Positions 1 to 7,907 are shown, counted from the first letter of the stretch. The stretch is 44,013 nt of DNA from Pseudonocardia sp. (GCA_025869365.1 JAOZVV010000102.1:1-44013); one strand, 5' to 3'. Made by a program: numbers and translations. Notes: generated by a model not told the origin, from the letters alone.

Positions 1-2
1 GG

Positions 3-1640
3 TCAGACCGCGGCGGCCTCGGTCGCGCGGGTCATGGCGAAGCCGTCGTAGCCCGCGCCGGCGACCTCGCCGAGCTTCTGCCGGTAGGCGCCGATCCCGG
101 CCATGTAGAACATCACGGCGTTCTTCTTCCCCGGGATGTTCGCGCCGAAGATCCACGAGTCCGCCTGCGGGAACAGCGTCATGTTCGCGATCTCCTCGCA
201 CGTCGCGGTCCACCCCGCCTCCGCCTCGGCGGTCGGCTCGACCGTCCGCACACCGGTGCGTTCGGCCGTGCCGATCAGCTCGCCGATCCAGTCGACCTGG
301 GCCTCGATGCTCGGCGGCAGGTTGGTGAAGGGCCCGTTCGGCCCGAGGATCATGAACATGTTCGGGAAGCCGGACTTGGCCAGGCCGAGATAGCTGGTCG
401 GACCCTCGGTCCAGTGCTCGTCGATGTGCCGGCCGTCGCGTCCGCGCAGGTCGATCGTCCGGTAGTTGCCGTCGACCGCGTCGAAGCCGGTGGCGAAGAC
501 CAGGACGTCGAGCTCGTGCTCGACCCCGTCGGCCGTCCGCACCCCGGCCGGGGTGATCTCCCGGATCGGGTTGTCCTTGATCGGGACGAGCTCCACGTTG
601 TCCCGGTTGTAGGTCTCGTAGTAGCCCTCGTTGCACAGCGGGCGCTTGGCGTAGAGGTCGGTCGGGGTCAGCGCCCGGGCGGTCTCCGGGTCGTCCACGA
701 TCTCGGCGATCTTGGAGCGGATGAACTCCGCGGCGGCGGCGTTCGCCTCCGGGTTCGTGGCGATGTCGCAGAAGGTGCCGAACATGAACCGGAACCCGTT
801 GCCCTTGTCCCAGTTCTCCTGGAACACCCGGCGCCGTTCGTCGGCGGAGACGCTCATCGCCTCGACGCCGCTCTCCTCGAACCCGAAGGCGACGACGGAG
901 GTGCGGACCTGCTCCCAGATCGCGTCGAAGTTCTCCTTGGTGCGGTCCACCTCGGCCTGGTCCACCGGCCCGTTGCCGGAGGGGACGCAGTACTGCGGCG
1001 AGCGCTGGAAGACGGTGAGGTGCCCGGCGGTCCTCGCGGCGGCGGTGATGAACTGGGTGCCGGTCGATCCGGTGCCGATCACCCCGACCCGCTGACCGGT
1101 GATGTCCAGGTCGCCCGGCCAGGCGTTGGTGTGCACCAGCCGCCCGGCGAACGAGTCCCGGCCCGGGATGTCCGGGATGTTGCTCTTGGCGAGCAGGCCG
1201 AGCGCGTTGACGACGTAGCGGCTGGTGAGGCTCCGCCCGTCGCCGGTGCTGACGGTCCACAGGTCGGTGCCCTCGTCGAAGACGGCGCCGGTCACCTCCG
1301 TGTTCAGCCGGATGTCCTTGCGCAGGTCGTAGCGGTCGACGACGTGGTCGAGGTAGGCCAGGACGTCGGGCTGGTCGAGGTAGCGGGTGCTCCAGTCCCA
1401 CTCCTGCAGCAGGTCCTTGTCGAAGGAGTAGCGGTAGACGAAGCCCTCGGTGTCGGACTTGGCGCCGGGGTAGGTGTTGAAGTACCAGGTGCCGCCGATG
1501 CCGCCGCCCTTCTCGAAGGCCTGCACGGTCAGGCCGAGCTCGTCGCGCAGCTTGTGCAGCATGTAGATCCCGCCGAAGCCGGCGCCGATGACGATCGCGT
1601 CCACGTCGGCGGGGACCTGCGGGGTGGGGACGGTGCTCAT
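3..1640 (-). CDS. Type I Baeyer-Villiger flavin monooxygenase (cyclohexanone/acetone monooxygenase-like)
   Basis: 545-aa FAD- and NADPH-dependent oxygenase expected to insert oxygen next to a ketone, giving an ester or lactone, in the cytoplasm. An N-terminal FAD Rossmann motif (GAGFGG, about residues 17-22) is followed by GGTWYFNTYPG, typical of the cyclohexanone monooxygenase branch. The Baeyer-Villiger fingerprint FxGxxxHxxxWP is present as FAGRLVHTNAWP, then a second NADPH-binding Rossmann motif (GTGSTG). Length matches the family (about 540 aa). The ATG overlaps the TGA of the upstream esterase gene by four bases, so the two are probably translationally coupled. The stop codon is the third base of the window, so nothing downstream can be seen. 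The family is clear; the substrate is not. Confidence 0.93.
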   Translation of the reverse strand: MSTVPTPQVPADVDAIVIGAGFGGIYMLHKLRDELGLTVQAFEKGGGIGGTWYFNTYPGAKSDTEGFVYRYSFDKDLLQEWDWSTRYLDQPDVLAYLDHVVDRYDLRKDIRLNTEVTGAVFDEGTDLWTVSTGDGRSLTSRYVVNALGLLAKSNIPDIPGRDSFAGRLVHTNAWPGDLDITGQRVGVIGTGSTGTQFITAAARTAGHLTVFQRSPQYCVPSGNGPVDQAEVDRTKENFDAIWEQVRTSVVAFGFEESGVEAMSVSADERRRVFQENWDKGNGFRFMFGTFCDIATNPEANAAAAEFIRSKIAEIVDDPETARALTPTDLYAKRPLCNEGYYETYNRDNVELVPIKDNPIREITPAGVRTADGVEHELDVLVFATGFDAVDGNYRTIDLRGRDGRHIDEHWTEGPTSYLGLAKSGFPNMFMILGPNGPFTNLPPSIEAQVDWIGELIGTAERTGVRTVEPTAEAEAGWTATCEEIANMTLFPQADSWIFGANIPGKKNAVMFYMAGIGAYRQKLGEVAGAGYDGFAMTRATEAAAV

Positions 1641-2590
1641 GCGTGCTCCTGACGGGTCGTGGGGCGGCGGTACCAGGCGGCGACGGCGGCGATCTCGCCG
1701 TCGGCCTCGGGTGCGGTGCCGGCGAGGAACGGGAAGACGTGCTGCATGCCCTCCACGACGGAGAGGGTGACGTCGACCCCCGCCGCCCCGGCCCGCTCGG
1801 CGACGCGGGTGGCGTTGTCGACCAGTGCCTCCACGCCGCCGGCGTTCACGTACAGGGGCGGGAACCCGGTGAAGTCCGCGTAGAGGGGGTTCGCCAGGGG
1901 CGTCGTCGGGTCGATCTCCCCGCCGGCGAGGACGCCGGCGATCATGCCCTCCAGCAGGGGCACGGTGATCAGCGCGTCGGTGGCGTCGTTCGTCACCAGC
2001 GTCGCGCCGGCGTTCTCCATGTCGAGCCACGGCGAGAAGGCGATCACCCGCCCGGGCAGCGGCAGGTCCTGCTCGCGCAGCGCCAGCGGGACGGCGATGG
2101 CGAGGTTCCCGCCCGCGGAGTCGCCGATGGTGGTGATGTCTCCCGGCGCGATCCCCCGCGAGACCAGTGCGGTGAAGGCGGCGACCCCGTCCTCGACCTG
2201 CGCGGGGTGCGGGTGCTCGGGCGCCCGGCGGTAGTCGAGCACGAAGGCGACGACGCCGAGCGCCTTGGCCACGTGCGCGGCCAGTTTGCGGTGGCTGGCC
2301 GCCGAGCCGACGGCGAAGCCACCGCCGTGCGTGTAGAGCAGCACCTTGCCCGCGTCCGCGCCGGCCGGCAGCGTCCAGATCCCGGGGACGCCGCCCACGG
2401 TCTCCTCGCGGTAGGTCACGTCCTCGGGCTCGCGGGTGGGCTGGTGCCACTCGTCGAAGATGCTGCGGAACAGCCGCATGGTGAGACCGGGCGTGGTGGC
2501 GATGATCTCTGCCCAGTCGGCGTACAGCGCGCGGAGCGCGTCCGACTCGGTCGACGTACCCGCTGGGCGGATCGATGGCGCCGTTGTCAT
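1637..2590 (-). CDS. HSL-family alpha/beta hydrolase (esterase) paired with the Baeyer-Villiger enzyme
   Basis: 317-aa carboxylesterase of the hormone-sensitive-lipase type. The oxyanion motif HGGG starts at residue 88 and the nucleophile motif GDSAGG has its serine near residue 158; a C-terminal QHVF supplies the likely catalytic His. The acid position reads GGVE, where many relatives have Asp. The chosen ATG has a good ribosome site (GAGGAGG about six bases upstream); a longer reading frame upstream runs through the regulatory region and was discarded. It is first in the operon and its TGA overlaps the ATG of the monooxygenase. By analogy with the acetone pathway pair AcmA/AcmB, it would cleave the ester made by that enzyme; that assignment is inference from context. 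Confidence 0.92.
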   Translation of the reverse strand: MTTAPSIRPAGTSTESDALRALYADWAEIIATTPGLTMRLFRSIFDEWHQPTREPEDVTYREETVGGVPGIWTLPAGADAGKVLLYTHGGGFAVGSAASHRKLAAHVAKALGVVAFVLDYRRAPEHPHPAQVEDGVAAFTALVSRGIAPGDITTIGDSAGGNLAIAVPLALREQDLPLPGRVIAFSPWLDMENAGATLVTNDATDALITVPLLEGMIAGVLAGGEIDPTTPLANPLYADFTGFPPLYVNAGGVEALVDNATRVAERAGAAGVDVTLSVVEGMQHVFPFLAGTAPEADGEIAAVAAWYRRPTTRQEHA

Positions 2591-2631
2591 CTGGTTCCTC
2601 CTCGAACTCGTGCGGCCCACTGTGGCGAGCA

Positions 2632-2662
2632 CGGAACACCCGCGGGTGTTCCGAAACGGAAC
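2632..2662. promoter_or_regulatory. Two overlapping palindromes between divergent esterase and regulator genes
   Basis: A perfect 22-bp palindrome (2632-2653) has arm CGGAACACCCG followed by its exact reverse complement. It shares its right half with a second inverted repeat, GTTCCG-AAA-CGGAAC (2648-2662), so three copies of the GGAAC half-site lie in 31 bp. The block sits 42 bp upstream of the esterase start and 60 bp upstream of the regulator start. It is most likely the binding site of the divergently encoded Fis-type regulator, controlling both directions. The symmetry is directly visible; the protein partner is inferred. Confidence 0.7.
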
Positions 2663-2722
2663 GCCCCGGGGGAACGGGCCGGACCTAGCGTTCGAGGCAC
2701 CGAACTGGCTGCGAGGTGGCAG

Positions 2723-4576
2723 ATGGGGCACGGTAGGGAGACCCGGGCGACGGTGCCCGTGTCGGACGCGGGCGGTTCCGCGCCCGTGACGGACCACGAG
2801 GCGACGATGCGTCGAACCGACAGCCAGTACCTGCCGACCCTGTCACCGGTCCAGCTCGAGCTCACCCGGCGCAGCAGGGAGGTCCTCGTCCGGGAGGGCC
2901 TGCTGACCCGGCCGCCCGGATGCAGCGGGGTGCCCCGGCACATCGAGAAGAGCTGGCGCCGGTGCGTGGGCGAGCAGGTGCCCACGGCGCCCGAGCACAT
3001 CGACTACCGCGAGCCCGACGAGATCCTGCCCCTGCTGCGGCGTGCGGCGCTGCCGGTCCTCGAGCGGCTCAAGGACAGCTTCGCCGACGTGCCGGTGGCC
3101 ATGGTGCTGTCCGACGCGACCGGCGTGATCGTCATGCGGCACGCCGACCTGCGCCGCCAGCGCGACGTCATGGACCGCGCCAGCGCGGCCGAGGGGTTCG
3201 ACTACTCGGAGCACTCCGTCGGCACGAACGGGATCGGCACCGTGCTCGTCGAACGCCGTCCGGTGCTCGTGCGCGGCCCGGAGCACTACAACACCCTGCT
3301 GGAGGACCTGACCTGCGCCGGGACCCCGATCATCGAGCCCTACACCGGCCGGCTGGTCGGGTCGTTCTCCCTGGCGTGCTCGCTGCGTGATGTCCACCCG
3401 CTGATGACGGTGATGGCCGGGGACATCGGGCGGCAGATCGAGACGCGGATCCTCGAGGACTCGGGGGAGCGCCATCGCCGGCTCGTCGCGGCCTACCTGT
3501 CCCTGGACCAGGTGGGCACCGGAGCGCTCGTCGTCGACGAGGACTCCCTGCTCGCCAACCGTCTCGGGCTCGTCCACACCGGACCGGAGCTCCATCCGCT
3601 GCTGTGGCAGTTCCTGAGCGAGCGCGGGCCCTCCGAACCCGCCCGCCTGCAGGTCCCGCTCTCGGACGGCCTGCACGACGCCGTCGTCGAACCGATCCGG
3701 CACGCGGGGAAGGCGGCCTACAGCGTGCGGCTGCTCCCGCGTCGCGCGCAGGGGCGGCCGCCGGGGGAGGAGACCGCCGGCTCCGGCGTCGTCGTGCCGA
3801 TGGCCGTCCGGGACCGGCTGCACTTCCACGACGACGTCGACCGGCAGCTCGGGACGGCGCTGCGGCACCGCGAGCTGGTCGCGCTCGTCGGGGCGAGCGG
3901 GACCGGGAAGCTCCGGACCGCGCTGCGCGTCCTGCGCCGCCAGGGCGCCGAGGACCCGCTGGTGGTCGAGCCACACCTGGATCCCGGCTGGTTCGCCGCG
4001 GCGCGCGACGCCGCCGCGGACGGGCGCGGCCTGGTGCTGCGCCGGGTCCACGAGGCTCCGCACCCGTCCACGGCGCAGGTCGAGGCCCTGGCCGGGACCG
4101 GTGTTCCGCTCGCCCTCACCGTGGACCTCGACGCTGCCGACGACGACGCGGTGGGGATGGTGCGGCGGGTCGCCACCACGGTTCGGCTGCCCGGTCTCGC
4201 GCAGTCCCGCGAGCACCTGCCGGCGCTCGTGCAGGGGATGCTGGCCGAGCTGCCCGGGCCGGAGTCCGGGACGCGGTTCGGCCCGGCGGTCTGGGACCGG
4301 CTCACGACGTGGCCCTGGCCCGGGAACCTCGCCGAGCTGCGCAACACCGTGCTGCAGCTGGCCCGCCGGTCCGGCGGAGGGATCGTCCAGGTGGACGACC
4401 TGCCGGACGAGCTCCGCGCGCCCCGGCGGTCCCTGGGCCTCATGGAGTCCGCCGAGCTGGAGGCGGTGGCCGAGGCCCTGCGCGCGGCGGGCGGCAACCG
4501 CACCCGCGCCGCCGCGGCGCTCGGCATCGGCCGCAACACCCTCTACCGCAAGATGCGCGAGTTCGGGATCAGCTGA
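2723..4576 (+). CDS. AcoR-like GAF/degenerate AAA+/Fis-type HTH transcriptional regulator
   Basis: 617-aa regulator built like a bacterial enhancer-binding protein. The N-terminal sensory region contains a GAF-like segment with the EHSVGTNGIGT signature typical of AcoR relatives. A central ATPase-like domain has Walker A GASGTGK near residue 390, and a C-terminal Fis-type helix-turn-helix ends GGNRTRAAAALGIGRNTLYRK. The ATPase region is shortened: no GAFTGA sigma-54 contact loop is present and the Walker B Asp-Glu is replaced (LVLRRVHE), so it probably acts through ordinary sigma-70-type RNA polymerase. The ATG at 2723 has GAGG six bases upstream; an in-frame ATG at 2807, also with GAGG, is possible. 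It is divergent from the ketone-degradation pair and probably controls it. Confidence 0.88.
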   Translation: MGHGRETRATVPVSDAGGSAPVTDHEATMRRTDSQYLPTLSPVQLELTRRSREVLVREGLLTRPPGCSGVPRHIEKSWRRCVGEQVPTAPEHIDYREPDEILPLLRRAALPVLERLKDSFADVPVAMVLSDATGVIVMRHADLRRQRDVMDRASAAEGFDYSEHSVGTNGIGTVLVERRPVLVRGPEHYNTLLEDLTCAGTPIIEPYTGRLVGSFSLACSLRDVHPLMTVMAGDIGRQIETRILEDSGERHRRLVAAYLSLDQVGTGALVVDEDSLLANRLGLVHTGPELHPLLWQFLSERGPSEPARLQVPLSDGLHDAVVEPIRHAGKAAYSVRLLPRRAQGRPPGEETAGSGVVVPMAVRDRLHFHDDVDRQLGTALRHRELVALVGASGTGKLRTALRVLRRQGAEDPLVVEPHLDPGWFAAARDAAADGRGLVLRRVHEAPHPSTAQVEALAGTGVPLALTVDLDAADDDAVGMVRRVATTVRLPGLAQSREHLPALVQGMLAELPGPESGTRFGPAVWDRLTTWPWPGNLAELRNTVLQLARRSGGGIVQVDDLPDELRAPRRSLGLMESAELEAVAEALRAAGGNRTRAAAALGIGRNTLYRKMREFGIS

Positions 4577-4598
4577 GGTCGAGCTCCGGGGCTCGCCC

Positions 4599-4638
4599 GG
4601 CACCGTGCGGCGGGCACCGGGGCCCGCCGCAGGGTGCC
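4599..4638. terminator. Strong hairpin between convergent genes
   Basis: A 17-bp stem with a single mismatch and a six-base loop (ACCGGG) fills the gap between the regulator stop and the stop of the EthA-like gene. Left arm 4599-4615, right arm 4622-4638. There is no obvious U-tract, which is usual in high-GC actinobacteria. It probably terminates both strands. Confidence 0.75.
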
Positions 4639-4639
4639 G

Positions 4640-6148
4640 TCACCGGTATGTGAGGCCGTCCTCGATGTCGGCCTCCGGCAAGGACCTCCGCTCGTGGTCG
4701 TGCTCGTGCATGTGGAGCCAGGGTTCACGGTCGCCCTGGCGGAACATCCGGTCCTGCGAGCGCAGGACGTAGCCGGAGTTGAAGTTCTCCGGATCGGACC
4801 AGGGGCGCAGGGGCATGTCCGCGTCGGCGGGTCGCAGCTCCGGGACGACGGTCGTCGCGCCGCGCTCGGCCATGTGCGCGAACACCCGGCCGATCACGTC
4901 GTTGACCAGGTCCACCCGCAGCGTCCAGCTGTGCCGGAAGTACCCGAACGAGTAGGCCATGTTCGGGACACCGGTGATCATGATGCCCCGCCAGGTGACC
5001 CGCTTCGCGAAGTCCACCGGCTCGTCGTCGACCCGGAACGGGATGTCCCCGAACGGGGAGAGGTTGAAGCCGGTCGCGGTGACCACGATGTCCGCCTCGA
5101 TCAGCTCGCCCGAGGAGACCTGCACGCCCTTCTCGGTGAACTCGGTGATCGTGTCGGTGACGACCGAGGCCTTGCCCTCCCGCATGGCCGCGAAGAAGTC
5201 ACCGTCCGGCACGAACACGATCCGCTGCTGCCAGGGCCGGTACCGCGGGACGAAGTGCTTGTCGACGTCCGTGCCCTCCGGCAGCAGCGGCCGGATGCCC
5301 TCGAGCAGGAACTCGTGGAGCTGGTCGGGGTCGTCCCGCCCGGTGGCGGCGAGCCAGTCGAGCTGCAGGGTGTACTGGCGGCGGAGGATCTCGTGCGTCC
5401 AGTCGGCCGGCAGGTCCAGCGGCTCCAGCGTCGTCGCGAGCTCGTGGACCGTCGGCGCGGCGAACCAGTACGACGGGGAGCGCTGCAGCATCGTCACGTG
5501 CGCGGCGGTCTTGGCCAACGCCGGCACGACGGTCGCCGCGGTCGCCCCCGAGCCGATCACCAGTACCCGCTTGCCCGCGTGGTCGAGATCGTCCGGCCAG
5601 GTCTGCGGGTGCACGACGGTGCCCTCGAACCGGTCCAGGCCCGGCCACTCGGGCCGGTACGGGTCGCTGTGGTTGTAGTAGCCCTGGCACATCCACAGGA
5701 AGTCCGTGGTGTAGCGGAGGCGTTCGCCCGTGTCCTCCCGGACGACCTGCGCGGTCCACCGGCGCTCCGCCGACGACCAGTCGAGCGCGGTGACCCGGTG
5801 CCGGTACCGGATGTGCCCGGCCAGGTCGTCCTCCTCGATGACCTCGTCGAGGTACTCGAGGATCGCGCCGCCCGCGGCGATCGACGGACCGCGCCACGGC
5901 TTGTGCCGGTAGCCGTAGGTGAACAGGTCGCTGTCCGAGCGGGCCCCCGGGAACTGGTGGGTCCACCACGTCCCGCCGGGCGCCTCCTGCGTCTCCAGGA
6001 TGACGAAGGTCCGGTCCGGGAACTTCTCGCGCAGATGGTGCGCGGAGCCGATGCCGGAGATGCCCGCACCGACGATCAGGACGTCGACGTGCCCGGCGTC
6101 GCGGCTCCCGGTCTCCTGGCTGCGGTCTGTCGTTGCGGCACTGGTCAC
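4640..6148 (-). CDS. EthA-like FAD-containing Baeyer-Villiger monooxygenase
   Basis: 502-aa flavoprotein monooxygenase. The FAD motif GAGISGIG lies near residue 24, the fingerprint FxGxxxHxxxWPDD is present as FEGTVVHPQTWPDD, and the NADPH motif GSGATA is followed by VTMLQRSPSYW. Several stretches (SGYYNY-like CQGYYNHSDPY, GIPNMAYS-like GVPNMAYSFGY) resemble mycobacterial EthA, a ketone and prodrug (ethionamide) oxidising enzyme of similar length. The GTG at 6148 is preferred: AGAGGA precedes it and the open frame upstream lacks family sequence. No adjacent EthR-type TetR gene is seen, so regulation differs from mycobacteria. The gene faces away from a long intergenic region. Confidence 0.9.
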   Translation of the reverse strand: MTSAATTDRSQETGSRDAGHVDVLIVGAGISGIGSAHHLREKFPDRTFVILETQEAPGGTWWTHQFPGARSDSDLFTYGYRHKPWRGPSIAAGGAILEYLDEVIEEDDLAGHIRYRHRVTALDWSSAERRWTAQVVREDTGERLRYTTDFLWMCQGYYNHSDPYRPEWPGLDRFEGTVVHPQTWPDDLDHAGKRVLVIGSGATAATVVPALAKTAAHVTMLQRSPSYWFAAPTVHELATTLEPLDLPADWTHEILRRQYTLQLDWLAATGRDDPDQLHEFLLEGIRPLLPEGTDVDKHFVPRYRPWQQRIVFVPDGDFFAAMREGKASVVTDTITEFTEKGVQVSSGELIEADIVVTATGFNLSPFGDIPFRVDDEPVDFAKRVTWRGIMITGVPNMAYSFGYFRHSWTLRVDLVNDVIGRVFAHMAERGATTVVPELRPADADMPLRPWSDPENFNSGYVLRSQDRMFRQGDREPWLHMHEHDHERRSLPEADIEDGLTYR

Positions 6149-6245
6149 GGTGGGTCCTCTCGGTTCGACAGCGACGACGTGCGTGGCCGGAGGTCCGGCG
6201 GCCGGTCGGGACCGAGGTGTGTCGGCGAGCGGCGTGGTCGCCGGA

Positions 6246-6258
6246 CGCGCAGTGCGCG
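6246..6258. promoter_or_regulatory. 13-bp palindrome upstream of the EthA-like gene
   Basis: CGCGCA-G-TGCGCG is a perfect inverted repeat about 100 bp upstream of the GTG start of the EthA-like monooxygenase. It may be an operator. The rest of 6149-6490 shows no gene that I can support and is visibly less GC-rich than the flanks, as expected of a promoter region. Confidence 0.35.
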
Positions 6259-6490
6259 CCACTTGTGTCTTCCATCACATCATGCGTCACCGATTTGCGG
6301 AAGCGGTCCTCGTTCTCGGGCCGCCCCCGGGCGAGTGGCCCGGCTCCACTCCTGTCACCCGATCGGCCGGTCGCTACTGGAGTTTGCCACTCTGCGTAGC
6401 GCTGCTTGACATGATCGGTCGGCTGGGTGACCCTGTGAGGTGTCGACCTGCTGACGAATTCGGCCGATGACCGCAGAATTGCGAGCGGTA

Positions 6491-6518
6491 TTGCGTGAAC
6501 GGTGGAGGCCCGTAGGGT
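6491..6518 (+). promoter_or_regulatory. Putative sigma-70-type promoter for the leader ORF and small membrane protein
   Basis: TTGCGT at 6491-6496, a 16-bp spacer and TAGGGT at 6513-6518 resemble actinobacterial housekeeping promoters. A strong ribosome site (AAGGAGG, 6524-6530) and a GTG at 6539 follow, implying a short 5' leader. Confidence 0.5.
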
Positions 6519-6538
6519 CGGGTAAGGAGGATCTGCAG

Positions 6539-6613
6539 GTGAATGTCCTTCTTCTCCGGTGGCAATCGCCCCGTTCCGTCAGTTCTCCCGGTCGAGCCGA
6601 GGTGTGGTCATGA
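6539..6613 (+). CDS. 24-aa leader ORF overlapping the next start codon
   Basis: GTG at 6539 stands eight bases behind a near-perfect ribosome site (AAGGAGG) and opens a 24-codon frame beginning VNVLLLRWQSP. Its TGA at 6611-6613 overlaps the ATG at 6610 of the small membrane protein gene. The arrangement suggests a leader peptide translationally coupled to the downstream gene. The peptide resembles no family known to me. The ribosome site is unusually good compared with that of the downstream gene, which is why I think it is translated. Confidence 0.5.
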   Translation: MNVLLLRWQSPRSVSSPGRAEVWS

Positions 6614-6867
6614 ATCTGATCGGGTGGATCGCTCTCGGGGCCGCGGCATGGTGTCTCGTCTCCGTTGTCCTGGGTCTCGTCCTGGGCCGGCTCCTGCGGT
6701 CCGCGCACGGACGGTCCGGCTCGGCCGAGGCGATCGTGCCGGTGCGGGACGCCACGGCTCAGCCCGAGCCGCCCGGCAGGCGAAGGCGCGGGGCCGGTAT
6801 GGCCGAGTGCGTGGCGGTCGAGCCGAGCTCGAGGACGCGGAGCACGTCGAGCAGGGCCCAGCACTGA
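6610..6867 (+). CDS. Small single-pass membrane protein, unknown function
   Basis: 85-aa protein with one hydrophobic helix near the N-terminus (about residues 3-25, IGWIALGAAAWCLVSVVLGL), then a basic, Arg/Ser-rich tail expected to be disordered. The ATG has GAGGTG about six bases upstream and overlaps the stop of a 24-aa leader ORF. The last 109 bp overlap, tail to tail, an opposite-strand gene, so the tail may be constrained by the other strand or the true stop may not matter functionally. I do not recognise a family. Confidence 0.5.
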   Translation: MNLIGWIALGAAAWCLVSVVLGLVLGRLLRSAHGRSGSAEAIVPVRDATAQPEPPGRRRRGAGMAECVAVEPSSRTRSTSSRAQH

Positions 6868-7064
6868 TCCTCGGCGGGACAGGTCGAATCCAGGTACAGC
6901 ACCCAGCTCGATCCGCCGGTGTCCAGGCGTGCCACCGCGTCGGGCATCGGGGTGGTGACGATTCGCAGCGACCGGCCCAGCAGGACGAGCAGCTCCTCGG
7001 CCAGGGCCGAGGGCTGTCGGGACGGGGGCGAGTGCGGAGCCGGCGTGTGGGGGTCGAGCTGCAC
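6759..7064 (-). CDS. Small conserved-looking protein partnered with an XRE regulator
   Basis: 101-aa soluble protein of unknown function. The C-terminal two-thirds (SSWVLYLDSTCPAEDQCWALLDVLRVL) is well ordered and has the look of a conserved domain I associate loosely with genes beside actinobacterial XRE regulators. The GTG at 7064 was chosen because AGAGGGG lies about seven bases upstream; a GTG at 7094 is an alternative. It lies downstream of the XRE gene on the same strand, with a 7+7 bp inverted repeat in the gap. Its 3' end overlaps the small membrane protein gene by 109 bp. Possible roles are co-regulator or anti-regulator of the XRE protein; this is a guess from context. Confidence 0.6.
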   Translation of the reverse strand: MQLDPHTPAPHSPPSRQPSALAEELLVLLGRSLRIVTTPMPDAVARLDTGGSSWVLYLDSTCPAEDQCWALLDVLRVLELGSTATHSAIPAPRLRLPGGSG

Positions 7065-7125
7065 TCGGGTTCCCCTCTCAGCGGAGTGCGGCACCGGCTA
7101 TCGCGGGGTCAGGGCGGGTCGTCAG

Positions 7126-7153
7126 TACAGGTCGGGTCGTTTACCTACCTGTA
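7126..7153. promoter_or_regulatory. Inverted repeat TACAGGT-N14-ACCTGTA
   Basis: Perfect 7-bp arms (7126-7132 and 7147-7153) flank 14 bp, and the right arm is preceded by a partial copy (TACCT). The repeat lies in the 173-bp gap between the XRE gene and its small partner, about 60 bp upstream of the partner's start, so an operator for the XRE protein is the simplest reading. Confidence 0.5.
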
Positions 7154-7237
7154 TCGCGAGATGGCGGGCCAGGTGTTTCATGAATGAGGAAAGCGCACCT
7201 GTTCGGCGCATTTTTCCCCTATGGTGCGGACGCGTCG

Positions 7238-7708
7238 TCACAGGGCGTCAGGAGAAGCGTCCGCATTGGGTCCATTGGGGTTCTGGCGCGAGGGGGCGGC
7301 GGCTTTGGACCACTCCAATCGCAGGCCGTTCGGAGCTGAGCCCGCCGATTCCGGATGTGCGTCGGCATCGGCGACCGCCGCCCGGATGATTCCCAGGATC
7401 GCGTCCCGCATCGGGGCGGAGAGCCGCTCCGTCCCGGCCGGGAGGAGCCGCGCGAACTCGCTGCCGTGGATCCGGGTGTCCAGTCCGAGACCGCCGGCCG
7501 CCGCGAGCACGACGGTCGTGATGTCGATCTCGAGGACCTGTGCGATGACGACCAGCGAGGCGGGATCAGGGAACTTCTTCTGCTGCACCCCGGAGCCCAG
7601 CTGCTGCCATCGACCGCGGCTGAGGGCCCGGTCCGACCGCCGCTCCAGGTCCGAGTAGGACCAGCCGCGCTCGTCCATCCGCGACCGGAGGAGCTGGTGC
7701 AGGGTCAT
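7238..7708 (-). CDS. XRE-family helix-turn-helix regulator
   Basis: 156-aa DNA-binding protein. The N-terminal 70 residues form a Cro/C1-type helix-turn-helix (LLRSRMDERGWSYSDLERRS, then SLVVIAQVLEIDITTVVLAAA). The C-terminal part has no recognised enzymatic motif and ends in a polar, disordered tail. The ATG at 7708 is preceded by a weak GAAGAG; a GTG at 7741 with GAGG eight bases upstream would add 11 residues and is equally plausible. The promoter region upstream holds three TTGWCA-type motifs that may be its autoregulatory sites. It is followed on the same strand by a small unknown protein. Confidence 0.8.
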   Translation of the reverse strand: MTLHQLLRSRMDERGWSYSDLERRSDRALSRGRWQQLGSGVQQKKFPDPASLVVIAQVLEIDITTVVLAAAGGLGLDTRIHGSEFARLLPAGTERLSAPMRDAILGIIRAAVADADAHPESAGSAPNGLRLEWSKAAAPSRQNPNGPNADASPDAL

Positions 7709-7841
7709 CGACTCTTCGCCGGTCGTGGTCCGATCTGTCACCGGTCGGCCTCGCTCGTCATGTCCCCGTGCGTGCCGGCAGGCTGTCCGGAACCCGTGAC
7801 GGACGAGTCGCGGCCCGGAGGGCGTACGCCGCAAGCTGGCC

Positions 7842-7907
7842 TTGTCAAATCGTACGTCTGCACTTGACACCCGCTTCGGCGAGGGGGACTCTGAGGCTTG
7901 TCAAGCC
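7842..7907. promoter_or_regulatory. Cluster of TTGTCAA/TTGACA motifs between divergent XRE and DUF3494 genes
   Basis: TTGTCAA at 7842-7848, TTGACA at 7864-7869 and the 13-bp palindrome GGCTTG-T-CAAGCC at 7895-7907 lie within 66 bp, about 220 bp upstream of the DUF3494 gene and 130-200 bp upstream of the XRE start. They could be -35 elements on either strand or repeated sites for the XRE protein. No convincing -10 box is visible. The remaining 7908-8128 shows nothing else I can support. Confidence 0.4.

Noticed and set aside
1643..2722. Long upstream extension of the AcoR-like regulator frame
   Set aside because: It runs antisense through the esterase gene and the promoter palindromes; the residues are Arg/Gly/Pro-rich shadow sequence, and good starts exist at 2723 and 2807.
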